Positions 26,269-34,220 of a stretch of 64,000 nucleotides of DNA are shown here, in pieces. The notes under the pieces were generated by a model. It did no database searches. It saw only the letters and a list, made by a program, of their open reading frames with translations, and was not told the origin of the DNA. The translations under genes were made by a program, and so were the position numbers. Each line of letters starts with the position of its first letter. Position 1 is the first letter of the stretch. This DNA comes from Actinoplanes ianthinogenes. Lineage in GTDB: Bacteria; Actinomycetota; Actinomycetes; Mycobacteriales; Micromonosporaceae. The stretch is taken from the NCBI RefSeq assembly GCF_018324205.1, contig NZ_AP023356.1, forward strand, positions 1,736,001-1,800,000, in the 5' to 3' direction.

Positions 26269-26333
26269 AGAGCACTGCTCTTGACAGGGAGCATCGATCC
26301 GGGTTCACTGTTAACAACAGAGAGCACTGCTCT
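26269..26333. promoter_or_regulatory. Two copies of AGAGCACTGCTCT flanking a TTGACA element
   Basis: The palindrome with one central base is at 26269-26281 and 26321-26333, centres 52 bases apart. TTGACA at 26281-26286 overlaps the last base of the first copy. They precede the oxidoreductase gene and differ from the TetR operators next door, so a second regulator is implied. Confidence 0.6.
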
Positions 26334-26354
26334 CGGAAACGTCGGGAGGGCGAC

Positions 26355-26792
26355 ATGCGATACCTGGCACCGAAGCGGGCGTCGAACCTGTTCAACGACT
26401 TCGCCAAGTGGCTGACGGCGCACGGCGTGAGCCTGATGGGCAGCCGGGTGCTGGCGGTCCGCGGGCGCAAGAGCGGCGAGGTGCGGACGACGGTCGTCAA
26501 CGTGTTCGACCACGAGGGGCAGCGCTATCTGCTGGCGCCGCGCGGGCACACCCAGTGGGTGCGGAACCTGCGGGCGGCCGGGGCCGGCGAGCTGCGGCTC
26601 GGGCGGCGGCGGCAGGCCTTCACGCCGATCGAGATGGCGGACGCGGAGAAGCCCGAGTTGATCCGGCTCTATCTGCGCAAGTGGGCCTGGGAGACCGGAG
26701 CGTTCTTCGACGGGCTGAAGGCGGACTCGCCGGAGGCCGACATCGCGGCGGCGGCGCCCGGCTTCCCGGTCTTCAAGATCGTGCCCAACTGA
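26355..26792 (+). CDS. F420-dependent nitroreductase/quinone reductase of the DDN family
   Basis: The 145-residue protein fits the deazaflavin-dependent DDN/PF04075 family: 'VLAVRGRKSGEVRTTVV' is the strand and RGRKSGxxR cofactor-phosphate loop, followed by 'RYLLAPRGHTQWVRNLRAAG'. These enzymes use F420H2 to reduce quinones or nitro compounds and sit at the membrane or in the cytoplasm. GGGAGGGCG lies just before the ATG. Two inverted repeats upstream point to transcriptional control by a separate repressor. Confidence 0.92.
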   Translation: MRYLAPKRASNLFNDFAKWLTAHGVSLMGSRVLAVRGRKSGEVRTTVVNVFDHEGQRYLLAPRGHTQWVRNLRAAGAGELRLGRRRQAFTPIEMADAEKPELIRLYLRKWAWETGAFFDGLKADSPEADIAAAAPGFPVFKIVPN

Positions 26793-26806
26793 GCGCCGGC
26801 GGGCAC

Positions 26807-26821
26807 ACCGGCCTCGCCGGT
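26807..26821. terminator. Short stem-loop between convergent genes
   Basis: ACCGGC and GCCGGT pair around a three-base loop. It lies between the oxidoreductase and LGFP-repeat genes. The stem is short and there is no U-tract. Confidence 0.3.
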
Positions 26822-27277
26822 TCAGCAGACGGCGCTGACCTTGCCGTCGTTCCAGTGCCAGATGGTGCCGTGCTGGAAGTGCTGGTAACGGCCCCGGCGA
26901 TCCGGGGTGGCCGACTCGTCGTCGATGGGGTATCCGATGCAGCCGGTCTCGCCACGGTTGCCCTGCCAGAGGTCGAGGATGTGCCCGGAGACGGCGTGCG
27001 CGCCGGTCGCCTGGGACCAGTAGATCGAGCCGCCGTCGAACTGCTGCATCCGGCCGCCGCCGGCCGCTGCCTGCTCGATGCCGAGCGGGCAGCCGAGGCG
27101 GCCCTTGTCCGCGCCGAAACTCACGAACTTCGCCAGGATGCCGCCGTGCACCCGGAGCCGGCAGTAGGTCGCGCTCTTGTCCGAGGACTTGCTCTCGTCG
27201 GCGTGCGCGGCTCCCGCGGTCACGCACAGCGCGGCGGTAAGGCCCAGCGTGACGGCTGTCAGTGCTCCGAGTTTCAT
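26822..27277 (-). CDS. Secreted LGFP-repeat protein
   Basis: The 151-residue protein has a Sec signal peptide (about 1-26, ending AAHA). About three LGFP-type repeats follow, seen as 'GRLGCPLGIEQ', 'GGSIYWSQATGAHAV', 'GCIGYPIDDE' and 'GTIWHW'. LGFP repeats are found in actinobacterial cell-envelope proteins and are thought to anchor or bind the wall. Cysteines are present in pairs. The ATG at 27277 gives a clean signal peptide; its ribosome site is weak. Confidence 0.88.
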   Translation of the reverse strand: MKLGALTAVTLGLTAALCVTAGAAHADESKSSDKSATYCRLRVHGGILAKFVSFGADKGRLGCPLGIEQAAAGGGRMQQFDGGSIYWSQATGAHAVSGHILDLWQGNRGETGCIGYPIDDESATPDRRGRYQHFQHGTIWHWNDGKVSAVC

Positions 27278-27401
27278 GGCAGTCCAGACCGTTCGAGGGT
27301 GGTTACTTGACCTTCGTACCATTTGCGACTTGCACAAGTGCACGTTTCGCCCCGTGATCATCCAGCTCATCGCGGGGTGGGGCACATGTTCCGTAACCAC
27401 C

Positions 27402-27426
27402 GGATTCAGCCCGGCGGTCGCCGGGC
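27402..27426 (-). repeat. Dispersed palindromic repeat, copy 2
   Basis: The reverse complement of these 25 bases is identical to 10681-10705. It lies in the gap between the LGFP gene and the kinase gene; no gene is seen in 27278-27566. Confidence 0.6.
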
Positions 27427-27554
27427 GGCCCGGTGGCCGGCGGACCTCGCGGGTGGCCACGGGACGGGGTGGGTGCGGTTGGGGGCGGGCCAGGGCGTAC
27501 CGAAGGAGGATCCTGCTGGGTGATCACCGTGAGCGTCGGCTTGGTTTTGCCGAC

Positions 27555-27567
27555 TAGCATGGCCCGG
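27555..27567 (+). promoter_or_regulatory. -10-like TAGCAT ending six bases before a GTG start
   Basis: TAGCAT at 27555-27560 is followed by GGCCCG and then GTG, which is the spacing expected of a leaderless transcript for the kinase gene. No good -35 is visible. Confidence 0.4.
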
Positions 27568-29395
27568 TGCTTGCCCCGGGGATTGTGCTCAACGACCGCT
27601 ATCAGCTGACGCAACGCATCGCGGCCGGTGGGATGGGCGAGGTGTGGCGCGGCGGGGACCTGCTGCTGCATCGCGAGGTCGCGGTGAAGGTGCTGCTTCC
27701 GGCGCTGATGAACGACGACGCGTTCATCACCCGGTTCCGGTCCGAGGCGCGGATGATGGCGCAGCTGCGGCACCCGGGGATCGTGCAGGTCTACGACTAC
27801 GGCGAGAACGCGGTGGTCGACGGGGAGCGGTTCGACTACCTGGTGATGGAGTACATCGACGGGACGTCGCTGTCGAAGAAGATCCAGCAGGCCGGGCGGC
27901 TGAGCCCGGCCGAGACCATGTCGATCATGGCGGGGATGGCGGACGCGCTGCACGCGGCGCACCAGTCCGGGATCATCCACCGGGACGTGAAGCCGAGCAA
28001 TCTGCTGGTCCGGCCCGGCGGGGCGATCGTGCTGGTCGACTTCGGGATCGCGCGGTCGGTCGGGATCAGCGGGATCACCAGCACGAACGTGGTGATGGGG
28101 TCGGCGCACTACATGGCACCGGAGCAGGCGGAGGGGTTGCCGGTCACGGCGGCTACCGATGTCTATGCGCTGGGGGCGGTGGCGTTCGCGTGTCTGACCG
28201 GGCGGCCGCCCTATGTCGGTGACAACCCGCTGGCGGTGCTGGCGCAGCTGGTGCACGGGCAGCCGCCGGTGCTTCCGCCCGACGTGCCGCCGGCGGTGGC
28301 GCAGGTGGTGTTGCGGGCGCTGGCCAAGAATCCGGCGCAGCGGTTTGCCAGCGGGGCGGCGCTGGCGGATGCGGCTCGGGGGCGGGGCGGCCCGGGGCCG
28401 GTCCTGGCGGGTGGGGGACGCAGACTGTTCAGCGGCAGGTTTCGGCACCCACTTTTCCGACATTTCCGATTCAGCCGGGGCCGGGGGCTGGTGGGGGCTT
28501 TCGGCCTGGGACGGCGTCTGTCGGGGGTCAGCCCGGGGCGGGTGCACCCGCGGGCGGCTATTCAGGGACCGGCACACCCGACTATTCCGGGGCTCCTGCT
28601 GCTGGCTATTCCGGGGCGGCCACACCTGGCTATTCCGCGGCGGTCACACCCGGCTATTCCGGGGCGGGGGCCGGCGTCGGCGGGACCGGGGCGGGCTCCG
28701 GCGGGGGCAAGTCGGGCAAGTCGCGAAATTTGGCGATGATCGGTGGCGCGGTGGCGCTGATCGTCCTCGGGGTCGGGATCATGCTGGCGACCCGGCCGGA
28801 CAAGAGCCAGGCGGACCTGCCGGGCCCGAACACCGGGGCGAACCAGGCACCGATCGGCACCGACCAGCAGGCGCTGCCCGGACAGACCGACGACGTGCAG
28901 CCGGCACCGACCCAGACCCGCAAGGGCGGCAAACGCGACAAGGGCCAGAATCCGAAACCGGGCGGTTCCTCGCCGGTCGGCCCGTCGTCGCCGGAGACGT
29001 CGCAGGTCCCGTCGCAGGACCCGGCCTCGGCCGAGCCGGACGAGACCGAGGAGCCGAACAAGTACACCCCCACCGAGGTCTGCGGCAACGACTTCTCGGT
29101 GACCGACCAGCACAACCTCAAGTCCGCCGCGGGCGTGGTGAAAGGCAAGATCTTCCTGCTTTACCGCGCCTCGGACGGGTCGAACTGCGTGGTGACGATG
29201 CGAACCGCCGGACTGAGCAAGAAGGGCGCGGCCTCGGCGTACCTGGAGGTGCAGGGCAAGGGCGCGAAGACCGACAGCGGCTCGTTCCAGTACTACGCCG
29301 GGCCGGTCACCGCGGTGGCCAAGGCGACCTGCGTGAAGTGGGGCGGCTCGGTCGGCGCCCTGGCGTGGACCAGCGGATTCGAGCACTGCGGCTAG
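27567..29395 (+). CDS. PknB-like Ser/Thr protein kinase, interrupted by a one-base frameshift near 28375-28400
   Basis: The N-terminal frame encodes a complete eukaryotic-type kinase domain (about residues 10-270): glycine loop 'IAAGGMGEVW', Lys41, catalytic Asp140 in HRDVKPSN and Asp158 in DFG. After 'ALADAARG' the same frame becomes Arg-rich and stops at 28739. The frame one base away reads as a normal Gly/Pro/Ala/Tyr linker with several GYSGA-type repeats, then a membrane helix (28733-28790) and an extracellular domain with two cysteine pairs to 29395. Adding one base in the G-rich 28375-28400 stretch restores a 609-residue membrane kinase. A sequencing slip, a mutation or a programmed shift could explain it. 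Confidence 0.85.
28558..28680 (+). repeat. GYSG(A)-type 27-36-bp repeats in kinase linker
   Basis: In the restored frame five copies of G-Y-S-G or D-Y-S-G followed by Ala/Thr/Pro occur between 28558 and 28680. The DNA shows repeated GGCTATTCC. Confidence 0.65.
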
Positions 29396-29412
29396 TTCTT
29401 GCTCAGGGCCGG

Positions 29413-29429
29413 TGATCGGCGGCCGATCA
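29413..29429. promoter_or_regulatory. Inverted repeat TGATCGGC-G-GCCGATCA between kinase and GGDEF genes
   Basis: Eight-base perfect arms flank one base. It could be an operator for the GGDEF gene, whose ATG is eight bases away, or a weak terminator for the kinase gene. Confidence 0.35.
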
Positions 29430-29436
29430 GAGCGAC

Positions 29437-30171
29437 ATGACCGGTGGACGGGTGCGTGCCGCACGGGCCGCGCTGATCGGCCTCGTCGTCGGTGTGGTGG
29501 CGCTCGCCGCCCTGGCCGCCTGCGGCGTCACCGGCCGCTGGGTGATCGGCGGAGTCCTCGCCGCCGACCTGGCGTTGCTGGCGGTCTGCGCCCGGGCGCT
29601 GTCCGGCGGCCCGGCAGAGCAGCGTCAGCAGCCGTCGCACGACGGCCTGACCGGCCTGCCGAACCGGGCGATGATGACCGCCACCGTGGAACGGGCCCTG
29701 CCGGTCGCCGCCGCCGAGCAGGAGTCGGCCGGCCTGCTGATGTTCGACGTGGACGACCTGGCCGACGTGAACTACTCACTCGGCCAGCGGATCGGCGACC
29801 TGCTGCTGACCGAGGTGGCGGCCCGGCTCTCCGCCGCGGTCCGCGACACCGACACGGTGGCCCGGGTCGGCGACGACGAGTTCGCGGTGCTGCTGCCCAC
29901 CATCGGGTCGGCGCCGGCCTGCCTGGAGACCGCCCGGCGCCTGCTGAGCGCGGTGCAGGGCCCGGCCGACCTGGACGGTTTCCAGGTAAGGATCAGCGCC
30001 ACCGTCGGGGCCGCGGTCTACCCGGCGCACGCCTCGACCCCGACCGAGCTGTTCGAGCGGGCCGAATCCGCGATGCGCACGGCGAAACAGTCCCGCTCCG
30101 CCACCGCCCTGTTCGGCCCGGAGCCCACTCCCCCGAAACCGGCCGACCGCCCGGCCCTCCCGTTCCGCTGA
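29437..30171 (+). CDS. Membrane-anchored GGDEF-domain protein with a GDDEF active-site motif
   Basis: The 244-residue protein has two hydrophobic helices (about 10-32 and 35-55) and a GGDEF domain (about 65-225), with 'DGLTGLPNRAMM' at its start and 'DVDDLADVNYSLGQRIGD' for metal and substrate binding. The signature loop reads RVGDDEF, with Asp for the second Gly of GGDEF, which often weakens diguanylate cyclase activity. No RxxD inhibitory site or EAL domain is seen. It may be a weak c-di-GMP synthase or a binding-only receptor. It abuts the next convergent gene at TGATCA with no gap. Confidence 0.9.
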   Translation: MTGGRVRAARAALIGLVVGVVALAALAACGVTGRWVIGGVLAADLALLAVCARALSGGPAEQRQQPSHDGLTGLPNRAMMTATVERALPVAAAEQESAGLLMFDVDDLADVNYSLGQRIGDLLLTEVAARLSAAVRDTDTVARVGDDEFAVLLPTIGSAPACLETARRLLSAVQGPADLDGFQVRISATVGAAVYPAHASTPTELFERAESAMRTAKQSRSATALFGPEPTPPKPADRPALPFR

Positions 30172-30393
30172 TCAGATCCGGTCGATCTCGGTGAGGTCGA
30201 TGTCGATCGCGAACGGCACACTCAGCGTGACCCGGTCGTGGAAGATCCCCAGTGGGGCATACTGCCGAGTCGCGGGATCGAGTTCGACTCGCTGCCGGGG
30301 GCCGAGCACGACCGACATCTCGCGACGGGCCCGGAAGCGATACCACGGGGCAAGGCGGGCCAAGGCGTTCTCCAGCAGGCGCAGCGCCTTCAT
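30172..30393 (-). CDS. Small conserved-looking protein, 73 residues, unknown function
   Basis: The product starts with an amphipathic basic helix ('LLENALARLAPWYRFRARRE') and continues as a strand-rich segment ending 'PFAIDIDLTEI'. GAGG lies nine bases before the ATG and codon use is typical of the region. No family is recognised. It sits 33 bases downstream of the S9 peptidase start region's opposite end, that is between the GGDEF and peptidase stops and starts on the minus strand. Confidence 0.65.
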   Translation of the reverse strand: MKALRLLENALARLAPWYRFRARREMSVVLGPRQRVELDPATRQYAPLGIFHDRVTLSVPFAIDIDLTEIDRI

Positions 30394-30426
30394 GCGGGAA
30401 AGCCTCGGCGAGTAGGCCGGATCGGG

Positions 30427-32445
30427 TCAGCCGAGCAGGTCCGGGCGTTGCCACGGCTCGCCGTGGACGTGGTGGGCGAGGAAGGCGAAGACCGTCTCGT
30501 ACCAGACCTTGGCGTGGCCCGGGGTGAGGATCCAGTGGTTCTCGTCCGGGAAGAAGAGGAAGCGGTGCGGGCTCGTGCCGTCCGCCGCCTTCGACCGGGA
30601 CAGCAGGTCCCACCAGAGGCGCAGCGACTCGCCGATCGGCACGCGGTAATCCTTGTCCCCGTGGATCACCAGCATCGGCGTGGTGATCTCGTCGGCGAAC
30701 CGGTGCGGCGAGTTGGCCTGCGCGGCCTCGGGGGTCATCTCCCGGATCCAGTAGTACGACGCGTCCGTGGTGCCCAGCATCTGGTCGAGCGACCACAGCG
30801 ACGCGTGCGTGACGATCGCCCGGAACCGGTCGGTGTGCCCGGCGATCCAGTTGGCCATGTAGCCGCCGAAGCTGCCGCCCATCATCGCGGTCCGGCCGGC
30901 GTCGATGTCCGCCCGCCGCTCGGTGGCGTCGGTGAGCGCGATCAGGTCGGTGTACGGCGCCGCACCCCACGCACCCCAGCCGCGCCTGATGAACTCCAGC
31001 CCGTAGCCGGTGGACAGGGCCGGGTCGGGGAGCAGGACGGCGTACCCCTTGGCCGCCGCGAGCCACGGGTTCCACCGCCAGGACCAGGAACTCCACGAGG
31101 CCAGCGGCCCGCCGTGCACCCACAGCAGCAGCGGCGCCGGACGGTCCGGACCGGCGTCGGCCGGCAGGACGAGCCAGGCGCGCAGCGGGGTGCCGTCGTC
31201 GGCCGTGGCGGTCACCTCGGCGACGCGTCCCGGAACCGGCAGGTCGGCGACCGGGCTGAGCAGGTGTTCCACCGCCGGGGTGCCCTCGATCGAGACCCGG
31301 ACCGGGGCGGACGGGCTGTCGGTGGTCGAGCGGAGCGCATAGATCGACCGGCCGTCCGGCGCCACCTCGTAATCGGTGTAGCAGCCGTCGTCGGTGGTCA
31401 GCCGGGTGGTCTGCCCGGTGGCGGCGTCGACCCGCCAGAGCGGGGCACGGCCGTAGTGGTCGGCGGCCACGATCAGCGCGCTCCCATCCGGCAGCCAGCG
31501 GGGATCGGCAGGCCAGCGGTCCCACGCCGTGGTCAGGTCCCGCACCGGCCCGCCGTCGAGCGGGACGAGGGCGAGCCAGCGGTCCCCGGGGTCGTCGGCG
31601 GTCGATCGGCGGTAGACCACGACCGCGACCCGGGTGCCGTCCGGCGAGATCCGCGGGGCCTCGAACTCGTACGCCGCGTCGTCGGCCAGGGTGCGGCGCT
31701 CGCCGGTCGCCACGTCGATCGCCACCAGGATGTAGCGCTGCGAACCGGCCGGCTCGGCGACCGCCCAGGTGGCGACCACGGTCCGGCCGTCCGGGGAGAG
31801 GTCCCACGTGGACAGCACACCGAGCGCCCGGCCGACGTGACCGGTGAGGTCGCGAGGCTCTCCGTCCAGCTCGGCGGTGAGCAGCCGGGTGCGGTCCGGG
31901 CCGAACGACTGGTCCCAGTGGCGGATCGGGTATTCGTCGTACAGGACCGCGGTGACGCCGGCGTCCTTGCGCTTCTTCCGGAACTCGCGCTCCTCGTCCG
32001 GGCCGGCCGAGGTCGCGGCCAGGGCCGAGCCGAACACCAGGGTCCCGTCCGGGGCGGCGACCAGGCCCTGCACGCCGCCGGGTGGGGACGCCACCACCCG
32101 CGCCTCTCCACCGGCGGCCGGGAGCAGCCACAACGCGGAGATGGGTTCCTCGTCCGGGTCGCCCTCCGGGTCCGGGCGCGCCGAGGTGAACAGCAGGTCA
32201 CCGTCGGGCGTGAACGCGACCGCGGTCTCGCCCTTGTCGCTGCGGGTCAGCCGGCGGGCGGGGTGGACGCCCGCCGGGTCGACCTCCCAGAGGGCGGTGG
32301 TGTACCGGTTCTTCTTCCGGTCCGGGGTGTTGACCCCGACCACCAGCCGGCGACCGTCCGGGGACAGTCGCAGGCCGGCGATCCGGGGCAGCGCGACGTA
32401 GGCATCGAGGTCAGCGAAAGGGGCCGAACGGTCATCGATGATCAC
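30427..32445 (-). CDS. S9-family prolyl-oligopeptidase-type peptidase (acylaminoacyl-peptidase-like)
   Basis: The 672-residue protein has an N-terminal seven-bladed beta-propeller (about 1-410, with repeated 'SPDGRRLVV' and 'SPDGTRVAV' motifs) and a C-terminal alpha/beta hydrolase. The nucleophile is Ser525 in GGSFGGY, the Asp is in GDKDYRVP, and the His is in DENHWIL. There is no signal peptide, so it is cytoplasmic. Relatives release N-acyl amino acids or cleave short peptides after proline. The GTG start at 32445 leads directly into conserved sequence. Confidence 0.93.
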   Translation of the reverse strand: MIIDDRSAPFADLDAYVALPRIAGLRLSPDGRRLVVGVNTPDRKKNRYTTALWEVDPAGVHPARRLTRSDKGETAVAFTPDGDLLFTSARPDPEGDPDEEPISALWLLPAAGGEARVVASPPGGVQGLVAAPDGTLVFGSALAATSAGPDEEREFRKKRKDAGVTAVLYDEYPIRHWDQSFGPDRTRLLTAELDGEPRDLTGHVGRALGVLSTWDLSPDGRTVVATWAVAEPAGSQRYILVAIDVATGERRTLADDAAYEFEAPRISPDGTRVAVVVYRRSTADDPGDRWLALVPLDGGPVRDLTTAWDRWPADPRWLPDGSALIVAADHYGRAPLWRVDAATGQTTRLTTDDGCYTDYEVAPDGRSIYALRSTTDSPSAPVRVSIEGTPAVEHLLSPVADLPVPGRVAEVTATADDGTPLRAWLVLPADAGPDRPAPLLLWVHGGPLASWSSWSWRWNPWLAAAKGYAVLLPDPALSTGYGLEFIRRGWGAWGAAPYTDLIALTDATERRADIDAGRTAMMGGSFGGYMANWIAGHTDRFRAIVTHASLWSLDQMLGTTDASYYWIREMTPEAAQANSPHRFADEITTPMLVIHGDKDYRVPIGESLRLWWDLLSRSKAADGTSPHRFLFFPDENHWILTPGHAKVWYETVFAFLAHHVHGEPWQRPDLLG

Positions 32446-32485
32446 TCGGTCTTTCTATCACCGGATGCCCGTTCCGGTCGAAAGG

Positions 32486-33261
32486 TCAGTCGTCGGAGCC
32501 GCGGCCCTTGCCACCCTTGTCGTCGCCTTTGTCGTGCCCGCCCTTGTCGTCGCCCGCCTCGGCCTTGCGCGTGCGGCTGCCACCGTTGTCGTCACCGGCC
32601 TCAGCCTTGCGGGTCCGGCTGCCACCGTTGTCGTCACCGGCCTCAGCCTTACGCGTGCGGCTACCACCGTTGTCGTCACCGGCCTCAGCCTTACGCGTCC
32701 GGCTACCACCGTTGTCGTCACCGGCCTCAGCCTTACGCGTCCGGCTGCCACCGTTGTCGTCACCGGCCTCCGCCTTACGCGTCCGGTCACCGCCCTTGTC
32801 GTCACCCGGCTCGGCGTGCCGCGTGCTGCGACCGCCCTTGTCGTCACTCCCCGGCCGTTGTCGTCGCTCCCCCGGCCCCGGCCGCCGTGGTCGTCCGCGC
32901 TGGCCGACACGCTCGGGGACGCCGACACCCGGACCTCCGCACCCCCCTTGATCCGGTGCCGCAGCACCGCCCCGGTGGCGCTGTCCACGTCGATGTCGTG
33001 CTCCACCCCACCGACGATCACGTCCACGTCCCAGACCAGCACGCCGTGCTCGATCTCCCGCTCCACCGACTCGACCGTGCCGCCCCCGGCCACCCGGATC
33101 GCGATTGCCTTGGCCGCCTCGACACTCACCGCGACCCCGCCGCTCGCGGAGGTCGAGGGCGAGCCCGAGAAGCCTCCGTCGGCGGCGAGCGCGGTGCCCG
33201 CCGCGCCGAGGACGGCGAGCGTGCCAGTGGCCAGGACAATCGCGGTGCGAACCTTGAACAT
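32486..33261 (-). CDS. Secreted PepSY-domain protein with 14-residue repeat tail, interrupted by a one-base frameshift near 32849-32852
   Basis: GGAGG lies nine bases before the ATG at 33261. A Sec signal (about 1-27, ending ALA) precedes a PepSY-like domain (about 40-110: 'AIAIRVAGGGTVESVEREI' and 'VWDVDVIVGG') and a Ser/Asp linker. In that frame the tail becomes Arg/Thr/Val-rich, but one base over it reads as repeated GDDNGGSRTRKAEA and stops at 32486. The C run at 32849-32852 has four Cs, whereas the equivalent run about 18 bases later has five. One added base restores a 258-residue protein. PepSY domains often modulate sensors or proteases outside the membrane. Confidence 0.82.
32544..32837 (-). 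repeat. Seven 42-bp tandem repeats encoding GDDNGGSRTRKAEA
   Basis: Unit starts on the plus strand are 32544, 32586, 32628, 32670, 32712, 32754 and 32796, each with TTGTCGTC at the start. The middle copies are nearly identical and the outer ones diverged. As 42 is a multiple of three, several reading frames stay open across the array. Confidence 0.9.
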
Positions 33262-33332
33262 TGGTGAAACCTCCAGTCGATCCGTTGAGGAAGACCTTCG
33301 CCTGGAGATCGCTATCCGCACGCTGTCCGATC

Positions 33333-33349
33333 GTTAAGGCCCGGCTAAG
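33333..33349. promoter_or_regulatory. GTTAAG-N5-GCTAAG direct repeat upstream of PepSY gene
   Basis: Hexamers at 33333 and 33344 are spaced 11 bases, matching the repeats at 8643-8659 before the OmpR-type regulator gene. They lie 72-88 bases upstream of the PepSY ATG. Confidence 0.55.
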
Positions 33350-34220
33350 ACCCGTTTTCGGTACGCACATCGCCGGGTCCCGTGGCCACCCGCGCGAGGC
33401 CCCTGCCGGGAACGGACCGTGAACACCAGCTCAGGAGCATGGACAGGGGCAGCACCGAGGCCGCGGCCAGGGTGATCGCGGCGCCGGCGGCGACGTTCCA
33501 GCGGGCGGAGGCGTAGAGGCCGGCGAGCCCGGAGGTGGTCCCGAACAGCACCGCCAGCGCGGTGATCACCGGGATCCGGTCGGACCACAGGCGAGCGGCG
33601 GCGGCCGGGGCGACGATCAGCGCCACCGCGAGGAAGGTGCCGACGGCGGGGACCATCGCCACGACGGTGACCTGCACGGTGAGCAGGAGGAGCAGGTCCC
33701 AGGACGGCACGGCCAGGCCGGCGGACCTCGCCCCCGCCGGGTCGAAACCGCTGAACGTGAGTTGCCGGCCGAAGACCAGCAGCACGGCGGCGACCAGGGC
33801 TAGCACCACCCCCGTGGCGATCAGGTCGCCGTCGCCGACGGCGAGGACGGAGCCGGTCAGGAGGGCGGACAGGTCCTTGCCGAAGCCGTTCCGGGTCGCG
33901 ACCAGCGCCGCGCCCAGCGCGAACCCGGCGGACAGCAGCACCCCGGTCGCCGCCGTCGCGCCCTGCCCCGCGCGGCGGCCGAGCGCCACCACCCCGAGCG
34001 TCACGACGGTCCCGGCGACCACCCCGCCGATCATGACGTTGATCCCGAGCAGCGCGGCGGCCACCACCCCGGGAAAGGTCGCGTGCGTCAGCGCCATCGT
34101 GAAGAACGACAACCGCCGCACCACCACCCGCACGCCGACGATCGCGCCGAGCGCACCGGCCAGCAGCGCCTCGGCAACCGCCCGATGCACCGCGTCATCC
34201 CACCAGCTCACGCTTGCCAC
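33345..34220 (-). CDS. Metal ABC transporter permease (ZnuB/MntB family), second permease
   Basis: The 291-residue protein has eight or nine membrane helices of the ABC-3 family, with 'FTMALTHATFPGVVAA' near residue 45 and 'SFDPAGA' type motif 'FSGFDPAGARSAGL' mid-protein. It starts 26 bases inside the preceding permease gene. Two permeases of this family normally form a heterodimer or alternative pair for one importer. The last 30 residues after 'SMLLSW' are hydrophilic and atypical. Confidence 0.9.
   Translation of the reverse strand: MASVSWWDDAVHRAVAEALLAGALGAIVGVRVVVRRLSFFTMALTHATFPGVVAAALLGINVMIGGVVAGTVVTLGVVALGRRAGQGATAATGVLLSAGFALGAALVATRNGFGKDLSALLTGSVLAVGDGDLIATGVVLALVAAVLLVFGRQLTFSGFDPAGARSAGLAVPSWDLLLLLTVQVTVVAMVPAVGTFLAVALIVAPAAAARLWSDRIPVITALAVLFGTTSGLAGLYASARWNVAAGAAITLAAASVLPLSMLLSWCSRSVPGRGLARVATGPGDVRTENGS

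Noticed and set aside
32544..32837. CRISPR-like array
   Set aside because: The 42-bp units are contiguous with no unique spacers, lie inside a reading frame, and no cas gene is present.
30238..33267. Thousand-codon open frame on the plus strand over the S9 peptidase and PepSY genes
   Set aside because: Composition is unlike any protein in the window, and it spans two well-supported minus-strand genes.
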